Below, piece by piece: positions 26,847-35,300 of a stretch of 64,000 nucleotides of DNA. The stretch is taken from assembly GCA_001898235.1 (NCBI GenBank), contig MKTN01000055.1:1-64000 (forward strand). Direction: 5' to 3'. Each line of letters begins with the position of its first letter. Position 1 is the first letter of the stretch. Under the pieces are notes generated by a model, which saw only the letters and a program-made list of their open reading frames with translations, was not told the origin of the DNA and did no database searches. The position numbers and the translations under genes are program-made. The DNA is from Gammaproteobacteria bacterium 39-13. GTDB taxonomy: Bacteria > Pseudomonadota > Gammaproteobacteria > Berkiellales > Berkiellaceae.

Positions 26847-27380
26847 TTATTTATCTTTGGTATTTTTTGTTTGATAAGGATTTTTTGCTGACTCAAGATG
26901 CTTGCTTGCTAGTTTAGAGCGGCCTTTAACATTTGTTTCAGCAATCTCATATAATTCTTTTGCCATTTTGTCACCGTTTTGAGCTAACTTCTGTAATTCT
27001 TCAATATTAGATTTTTGCTCAATATTAATACCTTCATTTCTGAGCAACTTCTGTGGATCAAGTCCCATATTTTTTGCTCGCCTTAATAAAATTTCTATAT
27101 CAGAAATATCATCATTTGTCGTTCCGGAAAGCCTTGAGTTTATCTGCATAGCTCTCAAACCAGTTTGCGGATCTAAAGGCATAGTTTTCTCATTTAAACC
27201 TTGCATTTCCCCACGTTGCCCATCATTCCCTTTTTCACCTCCAGATCCAGGTCCTCCTGCAGACTTGCATGCACACAAAACTCGAGGCTTTAAACACCCT
27301 TTACAAATGTTTGGATCATTTGCTGGCTCTGCACTCATTAACCTTTTTTCGTTATTTTCCTTATCTTTAGTGCTTTTCAT
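26847..27380 (-). CDS. Hypothetical protein with Cys cluster and Gly-rich linker
   Basis: I do not recognise this 177-residue protein. Residues 24-36 contain four Cys in the arrangement C-x2-C-x6-C-x-C (CKGCLKPRVLCAC), a possible small metal-binding knuckle. A collagen-like Gly-rich stretch follows (GGPGSGGEKGNDGQRG), then a predicted helical C-terminal half. There is no signal peptide or membrane segment. GAGAGGATC lies ahead of the ATG. Confidence 0.6.
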   Translation of the reverse strand: MKSTKDKENNEKRLMSAEPANDPNICKGCLKPRVLCACKSAGGPGSGGEKGNDGQRGEMQGLNEKTMPLDPQTGLRAMQINSRLSGTTNDDISDIEILLRRAKNMGLDPQKLLRNEGINIEQKSNIEELQKLAQNGDKMAKELYEIAETNVKGRSKLASKHLESAKNPYQTKNTKDK

Positions 27381-27570
27381 GGTTTAGATCCTCTCAATAG
27401 TTATTTGTATATATTACTATATTGGGGTAACTTTGAAAAACTCCATAACATTAGTGACAAAGTGGATTATTTTCTCTACAAGCTGATTATGTGCATACTC
27501 ATTTATTTATGATGAGCAATAATCCTTTTGAGTTCTTCTTTAAAGTTCATACAAATCGCAAATGCTGCGA

Positions 27571-28609
27571 TTACTTTCGGCGTAGCATAAGATTTTGTAA
27601 TGTTCGTCGATTAGCCATGATTGTTAATTTCTGAGTATAACGCGTCTTAAGAAGCAAAATTTTTATAACGCTTTTTCTTGATTTATGAGGCGGTAAAAAA
27701 CGAGAATATTGTCCCGTAAGCAGTTTCTCTGAAAATAAAATCCAAAAAATTAAAAGTTCATCAGGCTGTTTATGATCAAAATAGCTATAAGTTAAATTAT
27801 CAAAGGGACTATAGCGTTTGCCTCATCAGATATAAATTGTTTCAGCAATATTCTCACAAACGGCGTTTAATATTCAATATAGAGGAAATCAAGTACTTAT
27901 TAGGCTGATTAATGCTTTTAAGGATGTGGGCATATTTCATCGGTTGCTACGCTCGCAAAGAAAATATCGCTACGCGCAGGGCGCATCTTTACCCTTTAGG
28001 AATTGTGAACAAGAAGAAAGCTTTTCTTTATGCCTAACGCAAAGTATGGAAATAAATCTGCCTGCGCTGCTACGCAGCTCTTCCCCCTTTGTTTAATGGC
28101 TCTGTCTGATTGCATTCTCTGAACAACTGCTCCACCGATATTTTCATAGCTTTGTATAAACGCAAGACCAGCTTTGATTGGAATCGAAATACCACCTAAC
28201 TCAAAATAAAAATTCATTAGCTCTCAATACAAACTGCTAATATCGAATCACTCATCGAAGAAGTACCAGGTCCTAAAATAAAACCACCATGTGTACTGAT
28301 ACCAATCTTATCTGATACGTTGGCTGTTCTATCAGCCACATCTAGCATACATTTATCAAGGAGTTCTATTCTCACCACAGCGTCAGATATTAATGTAAGT
28401 TGCTTGGCTGCCTGCTTGAGATTATTTGCAAAACGTTGCGCACTCAGGCCTATGCTATTGAAATCATCTTTGATTCGATTAGACTGTGTTCTGGATGTGC
28501 CACCCATTCGTTTAAAACAGGAAGAGAATTCCTGCTCTGCTTGATGAATTAATTCTGAAAATGTTGTGGTATCAGTGCGAAGTATAAGATTTACAGATGA
28601 TTGGGTCAT
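27571..28609 (-). pseudogene. Decayed prophage-like segment
   Basis: Several short minus-strand frames lie head to tail and are broken. One at 28217-28609 (130 residues) begins TQSSVNLILRTDTTTF and looks like the N-terminus of a longer structural or tape-measure-type protein. One at 27996-28217 starts as a tail-region-type protein (ELGGISIPIKAGLAF, then YENIGGAVVQRM) and turns into unrelated sequence after about residue 47. An ATG-less frame at 27571-27822 contains FDHKQPDELLIFW. Phage origin is inferred from sequence style; none of the frames looks complete. Confidence 0.45.
28217..28609 (-). CDS. Hypothetical, possible truncated phage structural protein
   Basis: This 130-residue frame is the longest intact one in the decayed prophage-like stretch. 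It is helical (ELIHQAEQEFSSCFKRMGG, then FANNLKQAAKQLTLISD), as expected for the N-terminal part of a tail tape-measure protein, but ends after 130 residues. It starts 20 bases from the divergent CPBP gene and overlaps the next fragment by one base. Confidence 0.4.
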   Translation of the reverse strand: MTQSSVNLILRTDTTTFSELIHQAEQEFSSCFKRMGGTSRTQSNRIKDDFNSIGLSAQRFANNLKQAAKQLTLISDAVVRIELLDKCMLDVADRTANVSDKIGISTHGGFILGPGTSSMSDSILAVCIES

Positions 28610-28629
28610 TATTAGAAGATTAATTTAAT

Positions 28630-29307
28630 ATGAAGAAACAATTCGCCATTTTATGGGTTTTATGCTTAATCGGTACGGTAGCTGTTTTACCACTTATCCA
28701 AGCTTTAGCTAATACCCAACTTCAAACCAAATTTTATATTTACAGCTTATTACAAGCTACTGTTCTTTATGCTTTTGTAATATATGTAGGATTAAAATTA
28801 ACTCTATCAATCAAATTTGAAGTCGGCAATCTGCAACTAATTAAAAAAGAAATATTTCATGATTTAGTTATAGCTATAATATTAGCATTTACTATTTATA
28901 TTCTTGATAAATATGTCTTTAAATTACATGAATTTATTACTTTTCCTAATCCACCATTATGGCAGAAGATAGTTGCATCTTTGTATGGTGCAATTAATGA
29001 AGAAGTATTAATGAGAATGTTTTTAGTATCCTTACTAATCAAAGTTTTTTACATGTTATTCAAACCAATTTCTAGCAAAAATTTCTTCATTTGTCTATCC
29101 ATTGTTCTATCTGCTATTGCTTTTGGCGCCGGTCATTTACCAGCAATGGCAAAAATATCAGAACTTACTCCTCTAGCAATTTCTCGTACATTCATACTTA
29201 ATGGTTTAGGCGGAATTGTATTTGGATGGTTATATTGGCGAAAGAGCTTAGCAAATGCCATGGTAGCTCACGGGTGTACAGATATTATCCTAGCATTTCT
29301 TCCATAA
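28630..29307 (+). CDS. CPBP family intramembrane glutamic endopeptidase
   Basis: The 225-residue membrane protein has about six helices and the CPBP (CAAX/Abi) motifs: EE-x3-R in NEEVLMRMF (E124, E125, R129), the His of FGAGHLPAM (H169) and the terminal AHGCTDI (H214). The preceding GLGGIVFGWLYWRKSLANAM is typical. Family members cleave or protect against small peptides in the membrane, including bacteriocin immunity in Gram-positives. That is of interest because the window encodes several GG-leader peptides, although none is adjacent. Confidence 0.88.
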   Translation: MKKQFAILWVLCLIGTVAVLPLIQALANTQLQTKFYIYSLLQATVLYAFVIYVGLKLTLSIKFEVGNLQLIKKEIFHDLVIAIILAFTIYILDKYVFKLHEFITFPNPPLWQKIVASLYGAINEEVLMRMFLVSLLIKVFYMLFKPISSKNFFICLSIVLSAIAFGAGHLPAMAKISELTPLAISRTFILNGLGGIVFGWLYWRKSLANAMVAHGCTDIILAFLP

Positions 29308-29930
29308 GATGATTATTTACTAAAGAGACAAATACTCTCCAAAGATATTTCGAAATAAAAGTACGTCCTCGCTCAATTCATAACAAGCAGTGTCTTTCTA
29401 ATCTTGCCAAGCATTCTTTACTGGAAAACTTAAAACCCTCTACCTCATACCGAAAAAATCCAGATTTAGCGCCCTACACCTTTGAACTATTAGTTGTAAT
29501 TCAGAAGGAGTAAAGTGATCAATCTGACATCTAGTAAAAATTCATGAGCATAGGAACCAAGAAATTTATCTTTAAAAATTATCAGCGTTGATTGAAGAAA
29601 TAGAATTACATATCAAGAATTATGAGTTACTAAAAAACCAATTATTGGAAAAAATAAATAATATGCAGACTATAAATGAGTCTGATGAGGAAGAATTATT
29701 CATAGAAGAAACGAATTTGTCCAACCAAACGATTGAGGTTGAAAAGAATCTCTCGCTGGATTTATGAGCTCAAGAAAAATATCTTTAGCCTTGAGAAAAA
29801 AATTAATGGAGAAATTAGACTACTGTGCTAATATATTTCAGAATAAAAAAGTTTACTGCACTATTGCATAATTTTAAATAAAATAAAACCAGATATAAAT
29901 TGGTTTTATTTTATGCTATTTTTAATATAA
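29308..29930. other. Intergenic with short ATG-less helical frame
   Basis: A plus-strand frame of about 60 codons (TTG at 29588 to the stop at 29767) encodes a charged, coiled-coil-like peptide (LIEEIELHIKNYELLKNQ). It lacks a ribosome site and may be a remnant. The left copy of a diverged direct repeat starts at 29768. Nothing else is supported. Confidence 0.35.
29768..29844 (+). repeat. Direct repeat, left copy
   Basis: About 77 bases containing CAAGAAAAATATCTTTAG and TATATTTCAGA match 32464-32541 in the same orientation, with scattered mismatches and small indels. The two copies bracket the 780-residue gene. Confidence 0.65.
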
Positions 29931-32273
29931 TTAATTAAGAAATAAAAGCCTCGTTATTTCTGTTTGACGTTTTCTTATTCGTTCATAAAAATGATCCAAT
30001 GCTTTTTCTTCGAGATCATTGCTTATTTTTTTGTTATAGCAAAAAGGCATTTGCGTTTCATCATGTTCATAATGGAAATTGCTTTCATCAATTGGCATAG
30101 CTTCCCAAGGACGATGAATGATTCCAATCCAAAAGTGACTATATGAGCTAAAAAAAGGTAATTCATTAAAAATTAAATGAAGAAACGCGTGTAATGCTGG
30201 GTTGGCTGTACTATAAGCTATGGTCAACCAACTATGCGTTGCACAGAAAAAATGGAGTTGATAATCTTGCACAAAACAAGCTACGGCATGTCCGATTTTA
30301 ACCCCAGCCTCCCACATCCCCAATAAGAAGACAGAATCTGGATGTTCTTTGATAAGCTCCAGTAGCTTTTCAGCGATATCAGCGCCAGAATGAAATCGAT
30401 AACCAGATATAGCTTGTTGCATCTGCATTGCATCCGTTACTTCATGAAGTTTTTTGGATTGAAAATCATAAGTTCGGCTATTTGCAATAACTTGTTGAAA
30501 TGGACTTGATACTGTAAATTCAAAAGGAGAACGCTCTTTAATATTCCACCGATAACTTCTGCTCATTTGTGAGCGATGCCTTTCTTGCTCGATTAGTATG
30601 TATTCTGCTATTTGGTAAACGTAACCGGCGCATAAGCCATCTTCCAATTCGAAATATTCTTTTGATCCTTGAGAGAAGGTGGCTTTTACTGTAAAACCTA
30701 ATATCATTGCACGAATAATGAAGGCATTAGCAGAGGAAGCTTCGCAGAGAAATTCTGCATAAAAAAATATTTTTTCTAGAAATTGTCTAAAATAACTTGC
30801 TGAATTTTTATAAATAAGACGGTATTTTTCATTTTTAATCAAGGAGAACATTTCACAATAAAGCAATATTGGAATGAGGCTTTTTGTGATCCATGACCGG
30901 TCTATAGAGAGTGAATAATAAAAATAATAATGTGCAAGCAATTCAAACAAAAAAGGATATTCTGCCAATACGGTTATTGTATCTAAATTTTGATTTTTAT
31001 CCTTTAAAAAGGAATTTTTAAAATAATTAAAAATTTGATTATGATATTTTGGTGGAATAAGATATTCTTTAAAATTAATTGGTTTGATTAAAAGTTGGTT
31101 AAAAAGATTAAGATAAAAATTTTCAACAGTTTCTGCCTTCTTTTCATCAGCTAGCCTAATTGTATCAATATAATCATAGATAAGTGCGTTAATAGTATCT
31201 AAAATATCATTTATATGAATATCAGCAACATCCATTTCAAGAATATTTCTAACACAATTAATTCTGATACCATTATGCCGCATATCAGATATCGCTTGAT
31301 TTATTTTATGAAAAATAGCTTCAATCTGAAAATTATCTATATTAAATATATCTTTAACATTTGTTATATATATCAAGGATAATCGACTTATTTGCTTTTC
31401 AAGTAGTAAAAATTTGTCTTCCTCTGCGTATATTTCATTTTGAGCAAGCAAAAATTGTAAATATATATAAATACTAATCAAATGAAACAATAATGGATTT
31501 TTTGTTTTGATTGTGTTTATGTAATCATCAAGATGATTAGCTTTTATGACGAATGTTATAGCGTTATGGGGATCATCAGTTTTCTGATGCGCGTAAAATT
31601 GCAATTGACATTCTTCATAAACATCATTTACAAAGTTATGCAAGTTTTCTTGAGTAGTGAAACCTAATTTTTCTATCCACTTAATTTGAATTGAATTTAT
31701 AAGATTGCTGATAATATTGGAAATATCTATAAAAGTAACATTTTCTAAAGGTAGATTTAAAAAATAAAGTATATTGGAATCTTGCGAAATATGTTCAAAG
31801 CTGATAATGGTTGATAATCGTTCTAAACAGTCTTTTACATTTATTTCAATATTTACTTTAATTTTTTTGTAATTCAATGCTAGAAGATTGCTTGATTGGC
31901 AATTTTCTAATAAATAATTTAATTCTGAATTTATTAAATTAAGTAATTCCATTCCTTCTTCCGTTTTGACCATGCTAGCTAATTTTTTTACGATCATATA
32001 AAAAGCGAGCATCTTGCCAAATATTTGATAAATAAATTCTTGCTCATTATTTGTAGGGCGTTTAACTACGTTCGAAATACTTTTAATAAATTTTAAAGAT
32101 AAGGTTTCTAGCGGGAAAATTTCTGTTTTGTAAATTAAAGGATCGAAATCGAATTTTTCCGCATATTTAATATGTTTCTCGATTTCGTTTTCAGACAAAA
32201 AATCAGTGTGTTTGTCAATTATAAATTCCAATAAAATTTTATGACAAATTTCTGACACTGTAAATAAACTCAA
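29931..32273 (-). CDS. Large orphan protein, possible C58-like cysteine protease
   Basis: This 780-residue protein is very AT-rich in codon use, with Lys, Ile and Asn dominant. The first 500 residues are helical and unrecognised. The C-terminal 250 residues contain an arrangement reminiscent of YopT/C58 papain-like proteases: Cys in DGLCAGYVYQIAEYI (C548), then IGHAVACFVQDYQLHFF with His (H662). The usual Asp-Pro-Asn after that strand is replaced by Cys-Ala-Thr, so the third catalytic residue is unclear. The gene stands alone between diverged direct repeats, suggesting acquisition as a unit. Protease function is a hypothesis. Confidence 0.6.
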   Translation of the reverse strand: MSLFTVSEICHKILLEFIIDKHTDFLSENEIEKHIKYAEKFDFDPLIYKTEIFPLETLSLKFIKSISNVVKRPTNNEQEFIYQIFGKMLAFYMIVKKLASMVKTEEGMELLNLINSELNYLLENCQSSNLLALNYKKIKVNIEINVKDCLERLSTIISFEHISQDSNILYFLNLPLENVTFIDISNIISNLINSIQIKWIEKLGFTTQENLHNFVNDVYEECQLQFYAHQKTDDPHNAITFVIKANHLDDYINTIKTKNPLLFHLISIYIYLQFLLAQNEIYAEEDKFLLLEKQISRLSLIYITNVKDIFNIDNFQIEAIFHKINQAISDMRHNGIRINCVRNILEMDVADIHINDILDTINALIYDYIDTIRLADEKKAETVENFYLNLFNQLLIKPINFKEYLIPPKYHNQIFNYFKNSFLKDKNQNLDTITVLAEYPFLFELLAHYYFYYSLSIDRSWITKSLIPILLYCEMFSLIKNEKYRLIYKNSASYFRQFLEKIFFYAEFLCEASSANAFIIRAMILGFTVKATFSQGSKEYFELEDGLCAGYVYQIAEYILIEQERHRSQMSRSYRWNIKERSPFEFTVSSPFQQVIANSRTYDFQSKKLHEVTDAMQMQQAISGYRFHSGADIAEKLLELIKEHPDSVFLLGMWEAGVKIGHAVACFVQDYQLHFFCATHSWLTIAYSTANPALHAFLHLIFNELPFFSSYSHFWIGIIHRPWEAMPIDESNFHYEHDETQMPFCYNKKISNDLEEKALDHFYERIRKRQTEITRLLFLN

Positions 32274-32463
32274 TTTTTTGCTCTCAATAAGATTTTTAAC
32301 CTATTAGACAAAATCCAAGATTGATAGTTCGGTATCAAAAATTCGAAGATTTTAATGGTTCTTATTATATTTTGTAAAATAATATGGATTTCCTGAACGT
32401 TAAAAATAATATGTGAACCTAATCTTGTTCTTAGTGGGAACGACTAGTTACACAAACTAAGGA

Positions 32464-32541
32464 GTGCAAGAAAAAATATCTTTAGAGTGAGAAATAAATT
32501 CATGGAGCAATCAGACTGCAGGGCTAAATATATTTCAGACT
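32464..32541 (+). repeat. Direct repeat, right copy
   Basis: This is the right-hand partner of 29768-29844, same orientation, diverged (CAAGAAAAAATATCTTTAG and TATATTTCAGA). It lies upstream of the 780-residue gene, whose start is at 32273. Confidence 0.65.
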
Positions 32542-32693
32542 AGCAGGCGCTATCACCTACTTCATTTGTAAAATATTAAATTATTTTGTGTAAATACATT
32601 GAACCTCTTCGGTAGTTGATAAAAGCGTATATCGCTTTCGATCACATTCGGAATGGCGTTTGGATCACAAGCATATCCACCTTTTTTAGGTAA

Positions 32694-32934
32694 AATACGA
32701 CCGAATTATATTTACAGGGTAGTATTAATGAAAGCGCCAACCCCATTGATTTATCAGCTGAAGCAGTTGCTGAGTTAAAACAGACTATAGAACAAAACCC
32801 GATTGATGAAAAGACCAAAAGCCTACTTCTTGGTTTAATCGATTTCTGCTTATGGTTACAGTTTAAGCTGCAGGAATCAAAAATCACCATCAATAGGTTA
32901 AAAAATTTATTTGGTTTAACAGAGCAAAACTCAG
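32694..32934 (+). pseudogene. IS66-type transposase N-terminal fragment
   Basis: A plus-strand frame without a start codon reads SANPIDLSAEAVAELKQ, then LLLGLIDFCLWLQFKLQESK and ITINRLKNLFG. This is the N-terminal leucine-zipper-like region of IS66-family transposases, which ends in a segment like LRKLLFG. The frame then runs into an XRE-like fragment in another frame. The rest of the transposase is missing. Confidence 0.6.
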
Positions 32935-33180
32935 TGCTTACATCAGCTCGGTCAAGCATTAGGTGGATTAACTGGCCCAACTATCTCTGCGATTGAAAGC
33001 GGAACGGCTAAGACCTTTCGTGATCCAGAGCTTATTTTAAAAGCTGCTAAAGTATTAGCTGTCCCCCCTATTTGGTTACAGTTTTGGCTTGGAGATGCTG
33101 ATCTCATTCGAGAAACAGTGCCATTGATTGATTGGCAAGATGTTCTAAAGGCACCAATTAGACCTGCGTCTCGCACGTAA
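32935..33180 (+). pseudogene. XRE-type repressor fragment
   Basis: Plus-strand frame without a start: HQLGQALGGLTGPTISAIES forms a helix-turn-helix of the XRE/Cro type, followed by KTFRDPELILKAAKVLAVPP and WLQFWLGDADLI, ending at the stop at 33178. The N-terminal helix is missing, replaced by the IS66-like fragment, so the gene is truncated at the junction. Confidence 0.55.
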
Positions 33181-33248
33181 AATTGCATGGATTCATCCAG
33201 ATCAGGCAAAAGCAAGGAAAGCTTTTCCGCGCCATTCATCACAGTGTT

Positions 33249-33488
33249 TCATAAATGTCTTTTGGCAAAAGTCCGGCCTGAACAGGTTTTTAAATACACT
33301 TCAAATTTATTGGCTTTAACGGAATTTGAAAAGCCTAAGTATGTTTCAATCCGCCAAGGCTTAAATCTATTTGTGTGAATTGATTTACCTTCATTATGTT
33401 CTTTAAAACGACGTTTCAAATCGTTTGTAGAGCCAATGTAGAATTTTTGAGGGTAATTAATGCTTTGAAGAATATAGACGTACTTCAT
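33249..33488 (-). CDS. GIY-YIG nuclease domain protein
   Basis: The 79-residue protein is a single GIY-YIG (URI) domain: VYILQSINYPQKFYIGSTND supplies the YVY and YIG strands, followed by the catalytic Arg in LKRRFKEHNEG and the closing THTNR-like HTNRFKPW and EVYLKT region. The Glu expected in the last helix is present in KFEVYLK. Such stand-alone domains are small nucleases, often mobile. It lies next to mobile-element debris and 340 bases from tRNA-Arg. Confidence 0.8.
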   Translation of the reverse strand: MKYVYILQSINYPQKFYIGSTNDLKRRFKEHNEGKSIHTNRFKPWRIETYLGFSNSVKANKFEVYLKTCSGRTFAKRHL

Positions 33489-33747
33489 GTACTTTGGTTC
33501 CTTTTTAAATTTTTAAAAAGGACGTTCTTCCGTGAGGGTGGCAAGAAATTGTTATGCCCGCCTACGTTTCACTACGGCGCGGCATGCACCTCGCTAACAC
33601 TTCTTTAGCGCGATGTCCCATCGCGCCGAAGCGTAAGCGAAGGCGGATGGCGCGCCCGGAGAGATTGACTCGCGCCTTCCCTGGCGCTCGGGGCTTCGCC
33701 CCGCACTTCGTGCGTCCAAAACGGCTTTCCTGCCGTTTTGTCGAACT
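33489..33747. other. GC-rich hairpin cluster beside tRNA-Arg
   Basis: This stretch is visibly more GC-rich than its surroundings. It carries consecutive perfect hairpins: CGGGGC-TTC-GCCCCG (33689-33703), CGCAC-TTC-GTGCG (33702-33714) and AAAACGGC-TTTCCT-GCCGTTTT (33718-33739). Overlapping frames on both strands are artefacts of this structure and of the tRNA copies. Confidence 0.6.
33648..33666. repeat. Partial copy of tRNA-Arg 3' end (att-like)
   Basis: This 19-base sequence, TGGCGCGCCCGGAGAGATT, is identical to 33828-33846, the CCA end, acceptor arm and part of the T-arm of tRNA-Arg. The copies lie in the same orientation exactly 180 bases apart. Duplicated tRNA 3' ends are the usual footprint of integrase-mediated insertion. 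Confidence 0.7.
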
Positions 33748-33758
33748 GTTGTTTTGAT

Positions 33759-33774
33759 GTCGGGAGTTCGAATC
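33759..33774. repeat. Inverted copy of tRNA-Arg T-arm
   Basis: GTCGGGAGTTCGAATC on the plus strand is the reverse complement of 33843-33858 inside tRNA-Arg. It is flanked by GTTTTGAT and ATCAAAAC, which pair to form a stem around it, like a tRNA remnant or folded att site. Confidence 0.5.
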
Positions 33775-33789
33775 CAATCAAAACATGCC

Positions 33790-33826
33790 AATAAAAAAAA
33801 ACCACCCAGAGGGTGGTTATTTTTTA
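33790..33826 (-). terminator. Terminator of tRNA-Arg
   Basis: An 8-bp stem AACCACCC / GGGTGGTT (33800-33807 and 33811-33818) has a run of A on its left, i.e. T on the minus strand. It starts within 15 bases of the tRNA 3' end. Confidence 0.85.
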
Positions 33827-33827
33827 T

Positions 33828-33904
33828 TGGCGCGCCCGGAGAGATTCGAACTCCCGACCACCTGGTTCGAAGCCAGATACTCTATCCAACTGAGCTACGG
33901 GCGC
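33828..33904 (-). tRNA. tRNA-Arg (anticodon TCG)
   Basis: Minus-strand cloverleaf: the 7-bp acceptor GCGCCCG / CGGGCGC, D-arm GCTCAGTTGGATAGAGT, anticodon stem TCTGG / CCAGG with loop CTTCGAA (anticodon TCG, reading CGA), T-arm GGGAG-TTCGAAT-CTCTC, discriminator G and an encoded CCA. Many gammaproteobacteria read CGA with an inosine-modified ACG tRNA instead, so a TCG isoacceptor is slightly unusual. Its 3' end is duplicated nearby. Confidence 0.93.
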
Positions 33905-33989
33905 AAGGACGAGGATTATCCGTATATTTTTTTTCGCTGTCAAGATACATTAGATAGCTTACTTTGTTCAAAGTAAGAAGTAAGAAAGA

Positions 33990-34922
33990 TCACACCGGTG
34001 TGCTAACGGCTTGCTTTAAAAGAGGAAGCTTATCTAATAAGAACCTTCCCATCAGCATGATTGCTAAAGGAGGGATCAAGACGCTGGCATACTGTAACCA
34101 GCCAACCAAGTACTGAGAGTACCAATCCGAGATAACAGCGCATAACACGCCCACGACCAATATCAGTCCACGTAAGGGCAACTTGGTTGTTTGGCACAAG
34201 GTTGTCCCCAGTGTACTCAACCTATTATGGCTAGATGCTCTGGCACTAAAAGCCAACAGACACAACCCCAAAATAGTGGAGCCCTGCTCTGCCAAGGCTG
34301 AGAGGAAATCTGACTGATTGTCCACCATCGAAGCCTTCATGCTTGAAAAAATATACAAGACATTCCCTAGCACAAAACCCAAGCACGCTAACACCAACGC
34401 AACATTGATCTTCTTCGCCGAAGGGACGAGCGATGGCTGTACCGACGTGGTTCTAATACAGGTACCCATCATAATTAAAAACCCGCTCATGTACTCCAAT
34501 GATTTTACGCTCACCATCTGAGTCCATAATGCCAAGGGATCACTACCTGGCATCGCCTGCGTCAGTGAAAAATACATCACAGAGAAAATGGCTGGTAGCG
34601 TCAGCGCACAAAGCGCAAGCATCGCACGAAGTCCAAACCAAGCGCTTGCTATCATCAGGCCAGAAGAAATTGCCACCACACATTGGTGAGGCCACTGCAA
34701 AATAGTCTCTGTGGTATCTGAAAAGAGTGTCATCCCAATCCCAAACCACAAGATCTGAGCTCCCATCAACGGCACTGAGAGGCTAGGAGACACTATATTA
34801 ATAGTATGCCCAGGGGAATCCGCCACAGCCTTGGCTCGCTTGTTCACAGAACGCAAATTCGCAGGAAAAACCGCAATATTTTGCATCCTAAGAATGAAAG
34901 GGTGTGCTCTGAGTGCATTCAT
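33990..34922 (-). CDS. Multi-pass membrane protein of unknown function
   Basis: I do not recognise this 310-residue protein. About eight hydrophobic segments start near residue 50 (PLMGAQILWFGIGMTLF) and end near residue 300 (YASVLIPPLAIMLMGRFLL), with short loops. It is an inner-membrane protein without recognised transporter motifs. Base composition is richer in G and C than the flanking genes, and it lies directly beside the tRNA-Arg insertion point, so recent acquisition is possible. Confidence 0.65.
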   Translation of the reverse strand: MNALRAHPFILRMQNIAVFPANLRSVNKRAKAVADSPGHTINIVSPSLSVPLMGAQILWFGIGMTLFSDTTETILQWPHQCVVAISSGLMIASAWFGLRAMLALCALTLPAIFSVMYFSLTQAMPGSDPLALWTQMVSVKSLEYMSGFLIMMGTCIRTTSVQPSLVPSAKKINVALVLACLGFVLGNVLYIFSSMKASMVDNQSDFLSALAEQGSTILGLCLLAFSARASSHNRLSTLGTTLCQTTKLPLRGLILVVGVLCAVISDWYSQYLVGWLQYASVLIPPLAIMLMGRFLLDKLPLLKQAVSTPV

Positions 34923-35300
34923 CCCATAACCTTCAAGTCATAAGTGAGGCCTATGTTATTTACATTTTGATTGTAGGCATAATGATCTCAATTGCAAGAC
35001 CAAACGTCAGATAGTCAAAAATTATTTCATCTCGGCTCGCTTCAAGCACGTCATGCTTGGCCATCTCGCGCTTAGAACCAACCTCTTGATGCTTCGAAAG
35101 CGCCCCTTCAAGCTCAATGTGATGACATGCATCTGCTTGCCTTCTTTCTCTTAACAGGGTTGCTCGAGATCAGCTCTCCACTTCGGAAGATGAGTTACCC
35201 TTTCAGCTCAATCGCCTCAGCGCCCAAAAGACACCTCCACTTTTCGCCACTCTAAATAATCGTTATAGTGTGACGAGGAAAAGCCTCCAAGGAGATAATC
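34923..35300. other. Intergenic, no gene seen
   Basis: About 380 bases between divergent genes. The last 15 bases carry the ribosome site of the FAD monooxygenase; I see no other supported element. Confidence 0.4.

Noticed and set aside
27996-28217. Intact 73-residue gene in the prophage-like stretch
   Set aside because: Only the first 47 residues look like protein; the rest reads like out-of-frame filler, so it is listed as part of a decayed segment.
33554-33976. Several 60-70-codon frames on both strands around tRNA-Arg
   Set aside because: They are translations of the tRNA, its partial copies and GC-rich hairpins; sequences such as EIRTPDHLVRSQILYPTELR are well-known tRNA artefacts.
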